Part shown: positions 52,151-64,000 of the stretch, one piece after another | How the letters are laid out: each line of letters begins with the position of its first letter | Position numbering within the stretch: position 1 is the first letter of the stretch | Position numbers and translations under genes: made by a program | Assembly: GCF_900496995.4 (NCBI RefSeq) | Contig: NC_044009.1 | Span: 53,260,505-53,324,504 of the forward strand | Reading direction: 5' to 3' | From: Aquila chrysaetos chrysaetos | Lineage: Eukaryota > Chordata > Aves > Accipitriformes > Accipitridae | Length of the DNA stretch: 64,000 nucleotides | Notes under the pieces: generated by a model | Told to the model about the DNA's origin: nothing | Seen by the model: the letters and a program-made list of their open reading frames with translations, nothing else | Database searches by the model: none

Positions 52151-55100
52151 GTCAGGAGAGGGGGATTCAGTGTGTGCTCTGGGCTGGAGACGCCTGCGGT
52201 AAACCTCGGGTTAAGCCCTGAAGTTGCCTTTGTTATCAGTCGGTAGCAAATGCATCGTGACTGACCGTCTCTCTTCTTCTCCAGATCTTACTTTGCGAAG
52301 TACGGTAGGACCTTACGCTACCAAGGGCTCCCAGCCCCCCCCCCCCCCCCCCCCCGCCCCGTTTTATTTAAGCTTTGGCATCGAAAGAATGACCAGAAAA
52401 TCGAGTGTGTTGGCTGTTTTATGGAAGTAGTATAAAGTCCTTGGCAGCTGTCCTGTTTGTCCGCGTGTTGTCACCCTGCTCAGGGGCCGAGTGCCCCGAG
52501 AATGTCCTCATAAATGGAGATACCGCCCTGCTGTCTCACTGTTTATGGATAGCTGTTTGCACATGTGTAGGTATCTATATATAACAAATAGGGGGGTTTG
52601 CTGAACTCTTTAACTAGATTTTCTTTCTCAGGCAGAGCTGGTAGAATATAGTGTCTCCTATTATTAAAAAAATGTGAATTCTGGGCAAAGAATAGCCTAG
52701 CTGTAGTTACACTGAACTTTGGAAAATGGAAACAGTTACTTCTCACTTGCACTGAACATATTCATGGGACTGCTTCTGGGTGAGACCATATCGGTGTAAC
52801 AAGTAAGTCCTAAACTTTTTTGAGTTCTCTTCTAACCAGTTGCTTCAGTAAACATTTGTAAGCCCATTACTACAGGTAAAGATATAAATGTGTGTGTAGA
52901 CCTTGAGTTTAAAACAGCCAGATTTATTACCTGCTGAACTTACTCTACTGTTTACTGTAAACTGGTAGTAAAGGTGGATTGAGAGCGAGCTCCTTTCCAC
53001 CCGCTGCTAGGAAGCAGGGGCTCTCCCTTCTCCGCTCTGAAGTAGTTGCACTTTTCTTCTCTGCCCTGCTCCTTGCAACCCTTCCTAGTATCTCTTTATT
53101 GCCCTAAGAGGCCCTCGCGTCAGAGTGCCATGCCAGCTGCAGCTGCGCTGGGCTTTCTTGAGGGGCAAAGGCATCGAACGTGTGGTGGCAGGAGCACCTC
53201 TCCAGCCTTGCCGGGAGCAGTTGGTTTCCAGCTACCTGCAGGACAGCGGCAGGCAAGGACTACTCTCTTGAAGGCTTGGAGTGCTGCAGCCATGGGAATC
53301 TGTTACCACTACAGACCCTTGCATTTGTCTTCTAGTGGTTCTCGGGTCGTGGCTAGACTTCTCTGTCTTATTTTCATTTTGTTTGCAGTCTGCTTCCATA
53401 CTGAGCTCTCTTTGAACCATTCTGTAATGGGGTTTCCACCCAGAAAGTTTCCCTGCATGAGAGGCTTGCTCAAGTGTAATTACAGTGATGTTGGCCTGAA
53501 GGCTCTGAAGTCCGTTTGTAAGACAATCTTCTGACCATGGATAAGAAGCAAGCTTGGAGACTCAGCTGTTAGGAGCGTGGTGTATTTTTAATTGACATTA
53601 ATCAGACCTTTTCTTTTCTTCACTTATTTGTAGGTATAGTTCCTCAGAAATGTTCAGTGATGAGCGGTGACTGATGATTAGCTAGTAAAGACTCAGTCTG
53701 GTATTTCGAGATCTTTAAGGATTGATAGCTAAGGCAAAATCCGGTATTGGCTCTTCTGTAACAGCAGTAAGCAGAATATTATTAAATTTAATGTTAGACA
53801 TTTACCTATTTTATTTAGTCTAACTTCGGGTGAAAGTTTTGAGTAGGCGCACACATGCATGAAAAATCATACACACACTTTATATCTAATTTATAGTGTT
53901 ACTTTGGTTGTATACATACGGATAGACACTTTGTTTTGCTTAGTTATGTGTGTGCACATGTATGCATGCACAGGAGCATAGCAGTAATAACTTTGTGAGC
54001 TGGGCCCTTATTATATAATGTAATATTTTCTCTAGAGATCCATTTCTACCTGGTAATCTGTCACTGATAGAAATTTGGAAAGCTGGATGGATGTGGTAGG
54101 TTCAAAGGCCGTTAACGCAAACCAGTTTTCCAAATGAAAGCTCCTACAGGTTCCATTCTGCTACCTACTTTGTCTTCACACAAGTCTCTGCAAGCTTTAG
54201 CAAATATTTAAAAGAAATGTGCTTTTTCCACAGTTAGTTTGCAATTGTTACTTTCTACTTTCACATGTAAATATCTCGATGGTTTCAAAACAGGGGTTTG
54301 CATTTGCAAGTAGCTCTGTGAAGCAACAGTTTATTCTTATCATAGTGCTTGTTTACATGCTGGCAAACAGGATTTAAAGAATTACTTTGCCTTTTCTAAA
54401 ATATATGGGCCTATGCTGCACTCAATTTAAACCGGAGGTGTGATAGTCTAGTTCTATAAATCGGTTAATCTCCTGTATATTGCTTGGCCTTCCGGTTGTA
54501 GTCTGAGCCTGCATTTTTCTGGGGATTAGCTTTATCATTGTGGGTGTGCCCCTGCAGGTGATGTGAACTCACCGATGTGAGCAGGACCTCAGAGTTGTGC
54601 CTCCGGGAGGCCGCAGATGGCTGGACACTTGCCTGTCCCCTTCCTTGTTGGGTGCTCTCGGGAGGGTGGGAGGCCACTGAAAAGCTGAGTGCTGGGTAAA
54701 AAGGGAAATGAACACAAAATAAAAATTAGAGGCTGGAAAAAAAGTTCTGAAGCAGATCAGACAAAAGTGGGAAGATCACCCTTTAAAGAAGGAAGGCCTC
54801 CTGTGCTTCAGCAGCTTCATTGGTATTTGTGGGTCCAGACTGGAGCTACCTGGGAGTAAACAATGCGGAACACAGAGACCACGGAGGCTGCGACCTCAGC
54901 AACAGCTGTTTTGCTTTAGGGGTCCACTGCAGCTGTGCCACAGCTCTTGCTAATGTAGATGTAGCCCATTTCTTCCAAAAAGCATTACTTTAGGAAACAA
55001 TTTTTATTACATAATGAACAAACCATTTGCAATCAAAACTCTTCTACAGTATCACGGTATTGCTTTTAGAAGCATTTTGTATCCCTGAATAACTTTCTTC

Positions 55101-58100
55101 GAGCCAGGTTCCCAAGTGAACGTGTAGCTCTGTCTCAAAGGGGTTTCCAAATGCCAGATGAACTCACCCTGAGTTATATTCTGATAATGCTGATGGAGCC
55201 CAGATTGTTGTTTCTCTGCTGGCTGGCTACAGAGTCTTGGACTGTGCCTTTTTTTTTTTTTTTTTTTTTTTTTGCTTAGCAAAGTGTTTTTCAAACCAAG
55301 TGTTGATTCTCATTTCAAAATGGTATTGAATGCATGCCCCTCCTCTGGGATTAGATTTGCATGTACTATCAGGTCTCAATCTTTATTCCAGTATATAAAA
55401 CTAGGCTACTTCCTTGACACACCTAAGTAATCACCTAATTTGTAGTTATTTTTTGAGCGGGTACCTGTTTGTATATGCAGGTCTATGTCTTGTCTTGTAA
55501 AAAGCAAAACACCTTATTTTCTAATCCTTTCTCCTTTAGTGTTTGATTAGGGGCGGGGAAAAGAAAACTGTGGATATAGTTCAGTATTAGGATCAAGCTG
55601 AATGCGTAGACTGTCTAATTAAATATCCGCATTAAATATGAAGGGAATGAAGAATACCAGAAGAAAAGGGTGAACAGCTATAAATTAACTGTATCTAACA
55701 GGAACACTTCTTTCTAATTACAGTAATTGGTTTATAGTATTTGCAAGTTTGTATTATGTGTGTGGTGGGTTTTATGGCTGATATTAAGCCCCACTAATAT
55801 AGAAAGTAAGGATGACTATTTGAACTATTTAAGCTAAAGGCAATGTTGGCACAAGAACAAAAAGGTATGGAAATCACCCTGCATACATTTAGTCAGTAAT
55901 CAGGCTGGAGACTGGGTTTCCCACTCCTTGGATCGCAGATTTTGAAGCAATCTTTCAGTAGGACAGGAGGGAATTTAAATACTTTTATCATAAAACTTGG
56001 TAAATATATTATGATGTTTGTGTGGTGGGAAAGCTCAAAATACTTGTGACCTCAGTGTTTCTTTGTATTCCTGTTAGTTCTTAGGTACTGCACTTGGGAT
56101 TACAGCCATTGCTGTCTGTAAGTATTGCCTCATTCTCAGAAACATACTGCTTTCTCTGGCAAGATTATTACTATCTGAATTCCCAAGAAGAATTTACAAA
56201 TCAGACTTTTCCCCTCATCATCTGTAAGACATTTTTTTTGTAGGAGGGCAGTGAAACAGAAGAAAAAGAAATGGTTAGGTTAAAAATACCAATAGGGGAA
56301 AGAGAAGCCAAAAAGGTTTGTTCCTTGTAGGATACAGCTTAAAGCAGCTGGGATATCATCTAATGCTGGGTGGGAAAATCTTGGTACCTGAGTACAGAAA
56401 GCAAATGAAGTAGTTTGAAGCAGTGGGGACCAAGAGAAGGAATGAGGATAGTATGTCTATTTTGTGCTTTGTTTTTCCTTTATTTTTGTGCATGACAAGC
56501 ACTGCAACTACTTTTGGGCATAATAGCCGACCTAGTTGCCTGTACTAGAGTGTGGGAAGGATTTTCCCCATATGGTAAACTGCTGCTTTGCTTCCACTTA
56601 TTAGTGCAGGGTGGCCTGCGGGGTTTTCGGGTTTTAAGTTCTGTGTACAGGAACTTACAAATTTGTGGTGTGATCTGTGGCTGAAAGGGACTCGTAACCC
56701 TGTAAGCTGTCTAGATATTGTGGGTTGTGTTTCTGTGCTTGGTTGGTGAGGTAGTTCTTGGATAATTACTTTAATTAAAGTGCCATAACTTGTGTTTAAG
56801 AACCCGAAGTAACCATCGGAGGCTTTAGGAGAGGATCTGGAGGATGGACTCCGCCATGAAGTGTCAGCCACGTTTTGTACCCACTGGGACTCTTTCTTGG
56901 TGTGTGGCTTCATTATAGATATGGCTTACAGTAATTACATGTAGACATCATGAGTGCATGAGTCAGTGGACCAGACTTCTGCTGGTGAGGTAGATAACAA
57001 GCTTTGGTTGCCCTTCAAAGTATGCTGCTTTGTTCTCTTGTTTGCCCTTGTTGCTGGTTAGGTAACAAGTAGCGCAGGGCAGCCCAGGAGATTAGACCCA
57101 TATCAGCTGAGGAGAGAGATGCTTTATGACTGTTAGGAGTGCTGCAGGGGAAGCATCTTCAATTTTGGTTGGTTTAAGCTTTAATCATTTGCTTTTAAGG
57201 TCCTTATGGTCTGACATCCTATGTAACATAGTGTTAACCACTTCAGTCTTTTAAAAAGCAAACAAGAGAGAGCTGGTAGATGATCTTGTTAAGGGGGGTG
57301 CTAATAGGATTATTTTCTGATTACATCCCCTTCTTGTTATTTGGCCACTTCCTGCATTGACACACCCTGCAAACTGCCAGTAACATGCTCTCAGAATAGT
57401 ACAGCTTTAAATGGTTAAGTTACCCACAGTAAGAAACCTAATTGTGGCTTGTCTTACTGCTGTTCTGTGTGCCGTCACAGTGGCCACCTTTTAAGTAGTC
57501 CTGCAAGAAGGATCAAAAGCTGAATTAGAGGCAGCTGAGGATAGCGACTTCAGCTGTTTAGAGAAGCAGAGGCGGTTCAGGACTCTCAACTCAGCCTGGA
57601 GGGACATTGGTCTGGGGCTGTCATCATCCAAAACTTAGCTGAGAAGCTTTTGGAAGGAATGAGAAAGATTGAATTAGACAATGCTACTGTGCCAATGGCA
57701 AGTTATGCAACCTGTAGTGGTGATGATTATAAGTTTTCTATTTTTAAGTCTTCCATTGAGTGACTCACTTTATTAGATGTGTTCGTTTAAAAAGGAATGT
57801 GAAGCACCCAGATTCCATGGTAATGGCCTCATAAAGCACACAGATATACAACATAACAGATTGGATTTCTTCTCTTAATTTAACAGGTTTTGCGTCTCAT
57901 ACACCATGTCTGATGGCAGCATACAGGGCGTCACACACTCCTATTGCTAAGCTCTACAGTTTGTATCCATCTGTCTCTTCACTTTTGCTAAAGTAGTCAT
58001 CTTTCTTTGATCTCTTAACTCGCGATTCTGCGTCTGAATTTTCCACCATTCACCTTCTCTCCCTCTTCCCTTATTCCTCTCATTCTTTCCCCCAACTTTG

Positions 58101-61100
58101 GCTGTGCGCTGCTTAGATCTAGCCTGATATCTTAGTAATTAGAAAGTCCTTGAGTACAGAAATGCCGGCAATTGCAGCACTTCCTTTTCAGTCACCTGGC
58201 CTCCTCGGCTGGGAGTGGGTTACACAACTCAAAATAAGATCCAGCCAACAGTCTTGCAGCTACCTGGGCCGGGCATTACGGGAAATAAGGAAGGCAAGTC
58301 ACTCCTAGGATTTTTATTGGCCTAATGAGAACTGCAGGGTGCAGATGCTTGTTATGTGGGGCATGCTATTCAGAAGCATCTACTGAAGACGGGTGTTGAA
58401 ATCACTTCTTTAAAAAACAGGATGTAAGTTGCACTTTGTATGCTTTTTGGTTTATAAATGTGGGGCTGAAAGTGAAGCAGAACCCTGTGTTTAAGTGTAT
58501 TAATTGATGAAGCAGAGCCCTTGCCAGCGATGCAGGAGGTCCAGGGTCTGTTAGCTTGTGAGGTTCACCCAGGGACCGTGCTGTGGCAGGGTTGCCGGTC
58601 ACCAGCCTGGGCTCTGGAGTAGGAGCTGCCTATGGAAGTGACTATTGCATGCTTCTTTATCTGAAAGTAAGTGTGACTCCGAATTGCTGGTTAAGAAATG
58701 CACTGCAGGAGGGAGCGGTTCCTACTGTGACGACAGTCTGTATTAACTTTTTTAACTTTCGGGAACTGAAAGCATGAACTTGTCCTGATAAATCTTTTGT
58801 GTAGTTTCCATTTCATGTAGACTAGCTCTTTTTTAACTTTTGGAAACTGAAAGCATGAACTTGTCCTGATAAATCTTTTGTGTAGCTTCCATTTCATGTA
58901 GACCAGCTCTTTTTTAACTTTTGGAAACTGAAAGCATGAACTTGTCCTGATAAATCTTTTGTGTAGCTTCCATTTCATGTAGACTAGCTCTTCCTCCCCC
59001 CCGCCCCCTTTGTGTTTCCCGTCAAGTTTACAGCCTATTTCTTCTTGTCAGGAATCCTTTAATAGCTAGAAGTTTGAGCTAATGTCCCTGTGAATCTTTA
59101 CCAGTACTCAGCTGGTTCGCTGAGAAGTGTTCCCTGTGGGTTGTTTAACTCTTTGGAGAGATCATGCTGTATGCAATATCCGCTCCTTGCGGCATGCCGC
59201 TGGCTCCTCCCGTGCTGGTCAAGGGCTCCTTGCTGTTGCTGGAGCTTGCTCTAGAGCCTGTTGGGGACTTCAGCCCACCCTCGAATCAAGGGCATGGGTC
59301 CAAAGGGTGCCATTTATGACCTGTATCGAAACCAAGGATAAGGCTTAACATGCAGATTTACACTGTCAGATGGCACTTACAGCATTAAAGCACTGTACAC
59401 TGAGCCATTTTTAAAGGTGACTCAAAGTATTTGTGTTATGGAAAGATGACATTTCTGAATGCATTGCTTCTCATGCTGTTTGCTATTAAAATTTTCATTA
59501 AAATAAAATTCGGTTTCCATCACAAGCTATTGATCTCAGCTTGGAAGAGAGTCAAGTTTTATTACCTACTTGCAAAAGATGAGGGGCTTTTAAGCATAGG
59601 CTATTCTCTGTGTACATAGCACTCTGTGTGCAACCTTTGTCTTAACTAGGTGGACTGCATTCTTTCCCCTTTCATGTTCTGTGCTCTGGTTTATCCTGCT
59701 TGGTGCTGGCAGCAGCGTTTAGCAGCCGTTCTGGGACAGAACTTGAGGAAAAAACCCACAGGTGTATGTTCAGAGAGCCTCTAATTTCTCTTTGGTTGTG
59801 TGTACACTGGGGCAGTGTTTAAGCTGTCCTCCTGCCTAGCAGAGACCTTGTTGCGTGCCATTTCTCACGTGCAATGTAGTTCCTTTTGGAAAGAAGCTGG
59901 AGCATTTGGGCAGGGAGATGAAATCAATATGGCCTAGTAGAGCCCCACTGAAGAGTCTGGGGCAGAGCCTCGGCATGGCTCACTGCAGCCTGGCACGTAT
60001 GTACCGTGTCTTTGCTGGCTGTTTGTCTGGGGCTCTGCCTGCCTGTGGTACCTGCTAATGCCCTGAGCTCAATTCAGCATAATCCAAATACATCTGCTCA
60101 TACCTTGCAAATAGGGGCTCACGGGTTCCTAGGATGAAATTGAGATGTTCTAGGTGTAAAAGCACTGTCTGTAGGTTTGAATGCCTGTCTAGCTTTGCGT
60201 TGGAGTGGCTTATGTTAAGCCGTGTTTTCCTTTCTGTCCCTGAATAAGCTTCTTTTACCGACGGTGAGCAAGATTTATGTGGCAATTTGAGCAGCTGGTC
60301 TCCTGGGAGTGTTCCTTTCTCTGGAGAATTGCATATAATCTGGCTATCAGCTCTGAGTAGAGCTAATGACACACGTACCCAGCTGTCGGGCAGGCAGAGG
60401 GTAGCCCCTTACCGACAGCTGACGGCTGAGGCTAGAAATCCCTCCTGTATAGAGGGCACCGAGCCTGCTGGTTTCTTTATGTTATGTATGTTATCTTGCA
60501 TAATGAAAGTGGCAAAATTGTTCTCTGTGGCACATCTAATTTCACCTTACTGCAGTTAGGACAGCTGTATCCACAGTGAGACTGGTGTAAGGTCCCGCTG
60601 CAGGAGTGATCCTGAACCCCATTCCCTATGTACCTGTACCTTCATGCCCACTGTGGCAGTGCCCGGAGCTCAGGCTTGGTGTCAGTTGGGTTGCTGTAAA
60701 CAGGTTGTGTTAGTAGAAAGGCTAGTCGCAGCTCTCTTCATGTTGTTATATGTGCAGTGAAAAAACTGTGCTCATTTGTGGGAAGAAGCTGTGGGGCAGT
60801 CGGGTCAAGTTGTAACAGTATGTGGGCAACCACATTTGTATTCTAAGGATATTAAAATGGGACAACAGAGGCGAGTGCCACTCGGCTGTCCAGTCTGATT
60901 CTCTTTCGAGGTTAACTGCCTTTGCTGCTTTTGAAGCAGCTTCTGTACTGCTGTGGTTTCCAGCCTGGTATATAGGTACACTCAGGTTTCTCTTTTTCTT
61001 TTCCCCCTCTTCCTGCCCTTGTTGTCAGTACACGTTTGTGTCTGGCTTCCTGTGAGGAAACCAGCTCTGGGAGGTGGTGGAAGCGGACAGGCAAGCAGCG

Positions 61101-64000
61101 GCTGTTGCAGCTCCCTGGATTGGACTGCCTGTGGTTGAGTGTCAGCAAGTCCAGGTGCTGGTGGAGCTCTGCAGAGTTCTGCATGTGTTGCATTGCTTGC
61201 ACTGGGTTCTATAGGGTAAAAAGTTTCACCGGTAGAAATTTGAAGGTGGAAAAGGTTAGTATGCCAAAAGACTGTGGTAAATAGGCACCATTGTAAAGAT
61301 TTTGTATCTCCTCCAAAATTTTCGAGAAACCAATTTTGAGTTGAACTTCCATTTGATTTTGATAATAATTTAATTTCTGAAGACGAACTGTCCTTTATTT
61401 ATGCATGTGAAGGAATATCTGTTGCATGCAATGGGCAGTGGAGTTTGTTGGGTTCCTAGTAGAGATTTTGTATAGGAAACTGTTAAGTAAAAGCTGTTTG
61501 CTTGCCTCCATAGTATTGTGTTAGAGCTGGTGACAGATACTTCAAAGCTTTCTGAATCAAAGTAAGCATTGTGGGGGCATGGGGGTTTTGTTGTTTTTGC
61601 CATTTGTTTGTTTAAACAAATTCTCTGATCTGGAAGAACTAGTGTTTATCCTAGCTAATGAACGAGAACCTGCGGCACCCGTAACAAAATGTTGCCTGTC
61701 AGCACATGTGAGTACAGCAGTCGGGTACAGGGGTAATGAAAGGTATGTTAGCATGGCCGGTTGCTGATACCGGCGGGAAGTACAGAGGAGATGGCACAGG
61801 GAGCTCCTTCAACTGAAGCAGCTGAAAGCAGAGACCTTGGGTCTGTGCCTGCTATTTGCAGAGGCCTATTGGGAGATGGAAACGGAGGAGATGTAGCTCT
61901 CTGAACATGAAGAGCCGTTGCAATACTAGTGAGTATCTTATTTCCCAGCACTGGCCCAGTACAGCTTTTATTTAGTACATGAGCATATTCTGTTTGAGGT
62001 TTCTTTAGCAAAAAAGTTATCAGAAGAATAGATATTTCAAACTATTGAAAAATAGCATAAGGCTATCTATGTAACTCAGAATTGTGGTGAGTGCTCGGTT
62101 TATTTCTCCTGATTACTTTCATAATTTTGTGCAGGATTGTTGTACAAACAACTTAAAAAATCTACTACACAACTCTGGGGGAATTTGTGCTTTTTTTCTT
62201 CATATATGCAACGATACTTCTAGTGTGATTCACAATGAGATAAACTTTAGATTTAGATTGATGCAGTAAGGATTTTTTAACCCATAGCTAAAGGTGTAAA
62301 GGTCAAATAGCTACAGTATTTCTTCAGTTTTAAAAACTTGGGGTTTGTTGGTTTGGGTTTTTTTTTTTTTTTTAGAAGTATTGATAAAATGCTTGTTAAA
62401 AAGGTGCAGTAGAACATGCAGTCCTAAGATCATTATTTCTTTGTTTTAAAAGCAAAAATAAATGACTTCCAAAGCTGTCTGGGAATGGCATTTTTAAAGT
62501 AAACTGGTGTAGGCAATGATCACTGAGACTTTTAGTCAGTGGTTTGTATACCTTGTGCTGCTCTAATTCACTCTTACTCAATGAAAATGTAACGGTTTAA
62601 CTCTGGTAGGTACGCACCTGGTCTTCAAAATAAAGTCTCAGAAAAGGTTTAAGGAGGCCAGGGGACAAGAAGCAAGGATTAGTGTCGGCTGTGCTTTCAG
62701 TTACCCTGGTTCTGCAGTCTGCCCCTCTGCAGGCTTGGTTTGACCTTGGGTGGAGGGTGCCTTGCTGTGCAGCGGAGGGTGCAGGTGCTCAGCACTTGGC
62801 TAGGAGCCTGTTGGACTGCGCTTGCCATCTAACACCAGCTGCTGAGCTATGGCTCTCAATTAGTTTGTTCATAGTTAAAGAACTTTTGAAGAGTTTAGCT
62901 GAACAGGGATAAGTAGGGATTTGTGCTTCAGCCATCGCCCTTTCTTACAGAATTTGGTGAAACACTGAAAGGATACACTTCCATTTGTTTTCTTGAAAGC
63001 CAGTATCTCTGCAGACGTGTAAGCCGGCTTGTTGGAAGATGCTAATTTGTTCTTTTTAAACTCCCTTGGATTCTAGACCATATTGTGTTCCCGGAACAGG
63101 CACTTGTGAGGGTTTCATACTCTTACTTGAAGTGACTCCTTTGCTGATGCGTAAGGTGTGTGAAACTACTTCAAGACTGCCACCAGTTTGCAGTCTGAAA
63201 GACGAGTTATTATTCTAGCAACTCAAAGAAACCTTATGGTAGAAGTGTGTAGTACACAGAGTGCTTGGATGATGTGTATGTATTCACCATCACCATATGC
63301 TTCGTGTGGCTATAGACGGTATGTGAACTGATGTTGATTGTCTTAGTTCTTTATTTTGTAGGAGATGATGAGCGTGGTGATGGCAGTGCAAGCCTTCCAG
63401 CTGCTGTTTTAATTCTTGTGCAGTACTGAATTTCATATTGTGTTACGACTTCACGAGTATCTGTAGGCGTTTTCAGGTATGTAGAAGTGATATTACAAAA
63501 GGTTGTCTGAACAGATTTAAGGTGGTAGGGTTTAGCTGATGGTTAGGTTTTACTTTTTAATTTGGGGGGGAGAGAGATAAGCATACAGGATAGGGTCTGA
63601 TTCTGAGGCACTCTGCTCCTTTCATAGGACGTTTCTCAGATTGCTCAAATCGTGTCGTGCGAGACTTGTGCCAGACCGACGGGAGAGGGTCTCTGCAAGC
63701 GACAGGCCTGCATCCTGGCGTGCGTGGCTGTCCCATGAGCTGGCTGTGCTGGGCTGCTGTGGCAGTTCACTGGCAGGTCCCCCCACGGGCAGCCTTCCTC
63801 GTCGGGCGCTCGCTTCCCTCTTGCAGTGGTAGCCCCCGTGCGATGCAGCTGGGCAGTGGACCGCAGACCTGATGGGGAGCCTTGCAGCCCTTGGGAGCTG
63901 GAGCTGCACCACAGTGCAAAGCGAGGCTCTGCAGCGAGCGTAAGGGGAGGCGTAGGGATGGCTGCAGCAGTGTGGCAGCCTGGCTATCTGTGATAGATAG
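52000..64000 (+). other. Probable GPD2 intron 1 (noncoding)
   Basis: These 12 kb are AT-leaning unique sequence with only short, unconvincing open frames. I looked for the GPD2 N-terminal coding exon (start resembling MAFxKA) and did not find it, so the first coding exon probably lies beyond the window. Contents: a C21 run at 52335-52355, a T25 run at 55249-55273, and an 81-bp x3 minisatellite at 58.7-59.0 kb. Nothing else is recognisable. Confidence 0.5.
58748..58990. repeat. 81-bp minisatellite, three copies
   Basis: Three consecutive units start at 58748, 58829 and 58910, each beginning TTTTTTAACTTT and ending TAGAC(T/C)AGCTC, and differing at only a few bases. Because 81 is a multiple of three, the minus strand reads open through all copies as a repeated 27-residue peptide; this is an arithmetic artefact, not a gene. 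Confidence 0.95.

Noticed and set aside
46727..62303. NBRE-like AAAGGTCA words near 46727, 47056 and 62297 as NR4A2 targets in the GPD2 region
   Set aside because: About two such octamers are expected by chance on both strands of 64 kb; three is not informative.
63340..63412. Possible exon after TTTATTTTGTAG with a short ATG frame
   Set aside because: The frame stops after 15 codons, has no GPD2 similarity, and acceptor-like sequences are common in AT-rich introns.

Overview
The window looks like avian nuclear DNA. The evidence is a complete NR4A2 gene whose protein is colinear with, and nearly identical to, the mammalian protein, with very short introns; a worn CR1-type LINE tail; few interspersed repeats; and GC-rich, homopolymer-rich CpG islands in an AT-rich background. 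No bacterial, phage or viral gene was found. Apart from NR4A2 and two tRNA genes, almost every long open frame is a by-product of GC-rich or low-complexity sequence.

Layout. Positions 1-18,020 are the intergenic region downstream of NR4A2. They hold several small CpG-rich islands (about 0.8, 9.0, 12.7-13.7 and 16.6-17.95 kb), microsatellites, one CR1 remnant and a striking 85-bp GC-rich palindrome at 17.4 kb. Positions 18,020-24,470 hold NR4A2 (Nurr1) on the minus strand: six coding exons (864+130+164+203+179+257 nt, giving 598 residues plus stop), two predicted 5' noncoding exons, an AU-containing 3' UTR, and a CpG-island promoter with EGR1, CRE-like, CArG-like and octamer motifs that suit an immediate-early gene. 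A second long perfect palindrome sits at the upstream edge of that promoter. Positions 25-42.4 kb are upstream intergenic DNA with an orphan CpG island (28.9-29.85 kb) and AT-rich, homeodomain-motif-rich stretches that are candidate enhancers.

At 42.66-43.06 kb lie two convergent tRNA genes, tRNA-Ala(CGC) on plus and tRNA-Gly(GCC) on minus. At 51.4-52.1 kb a further CpG island, read rightwards, is interpreted from synteny (NR4A2 - tRNAs - GPD2 in vertebrates, recalled and not checked) as the promoter and first noncoding exon of GPD2, the mitochondrial glycerol-3-phosphate dehydrogenase gene. The remaining 12 kb would then be its first intron. No GPD2 coding exon was found.

The genes do not form a pathway. 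NR4A2 is a stimulus-induced orphan nuclear receptor controlled by distal elements, while the tRNAs and the GPD2-type promoter are housekeeping units that may bound its regulatory domain. No clearly new gene system was found. The most unusual objects are the two long, perfect, GC-rich fold-back palindromes, which may be real or assembly artefacts.
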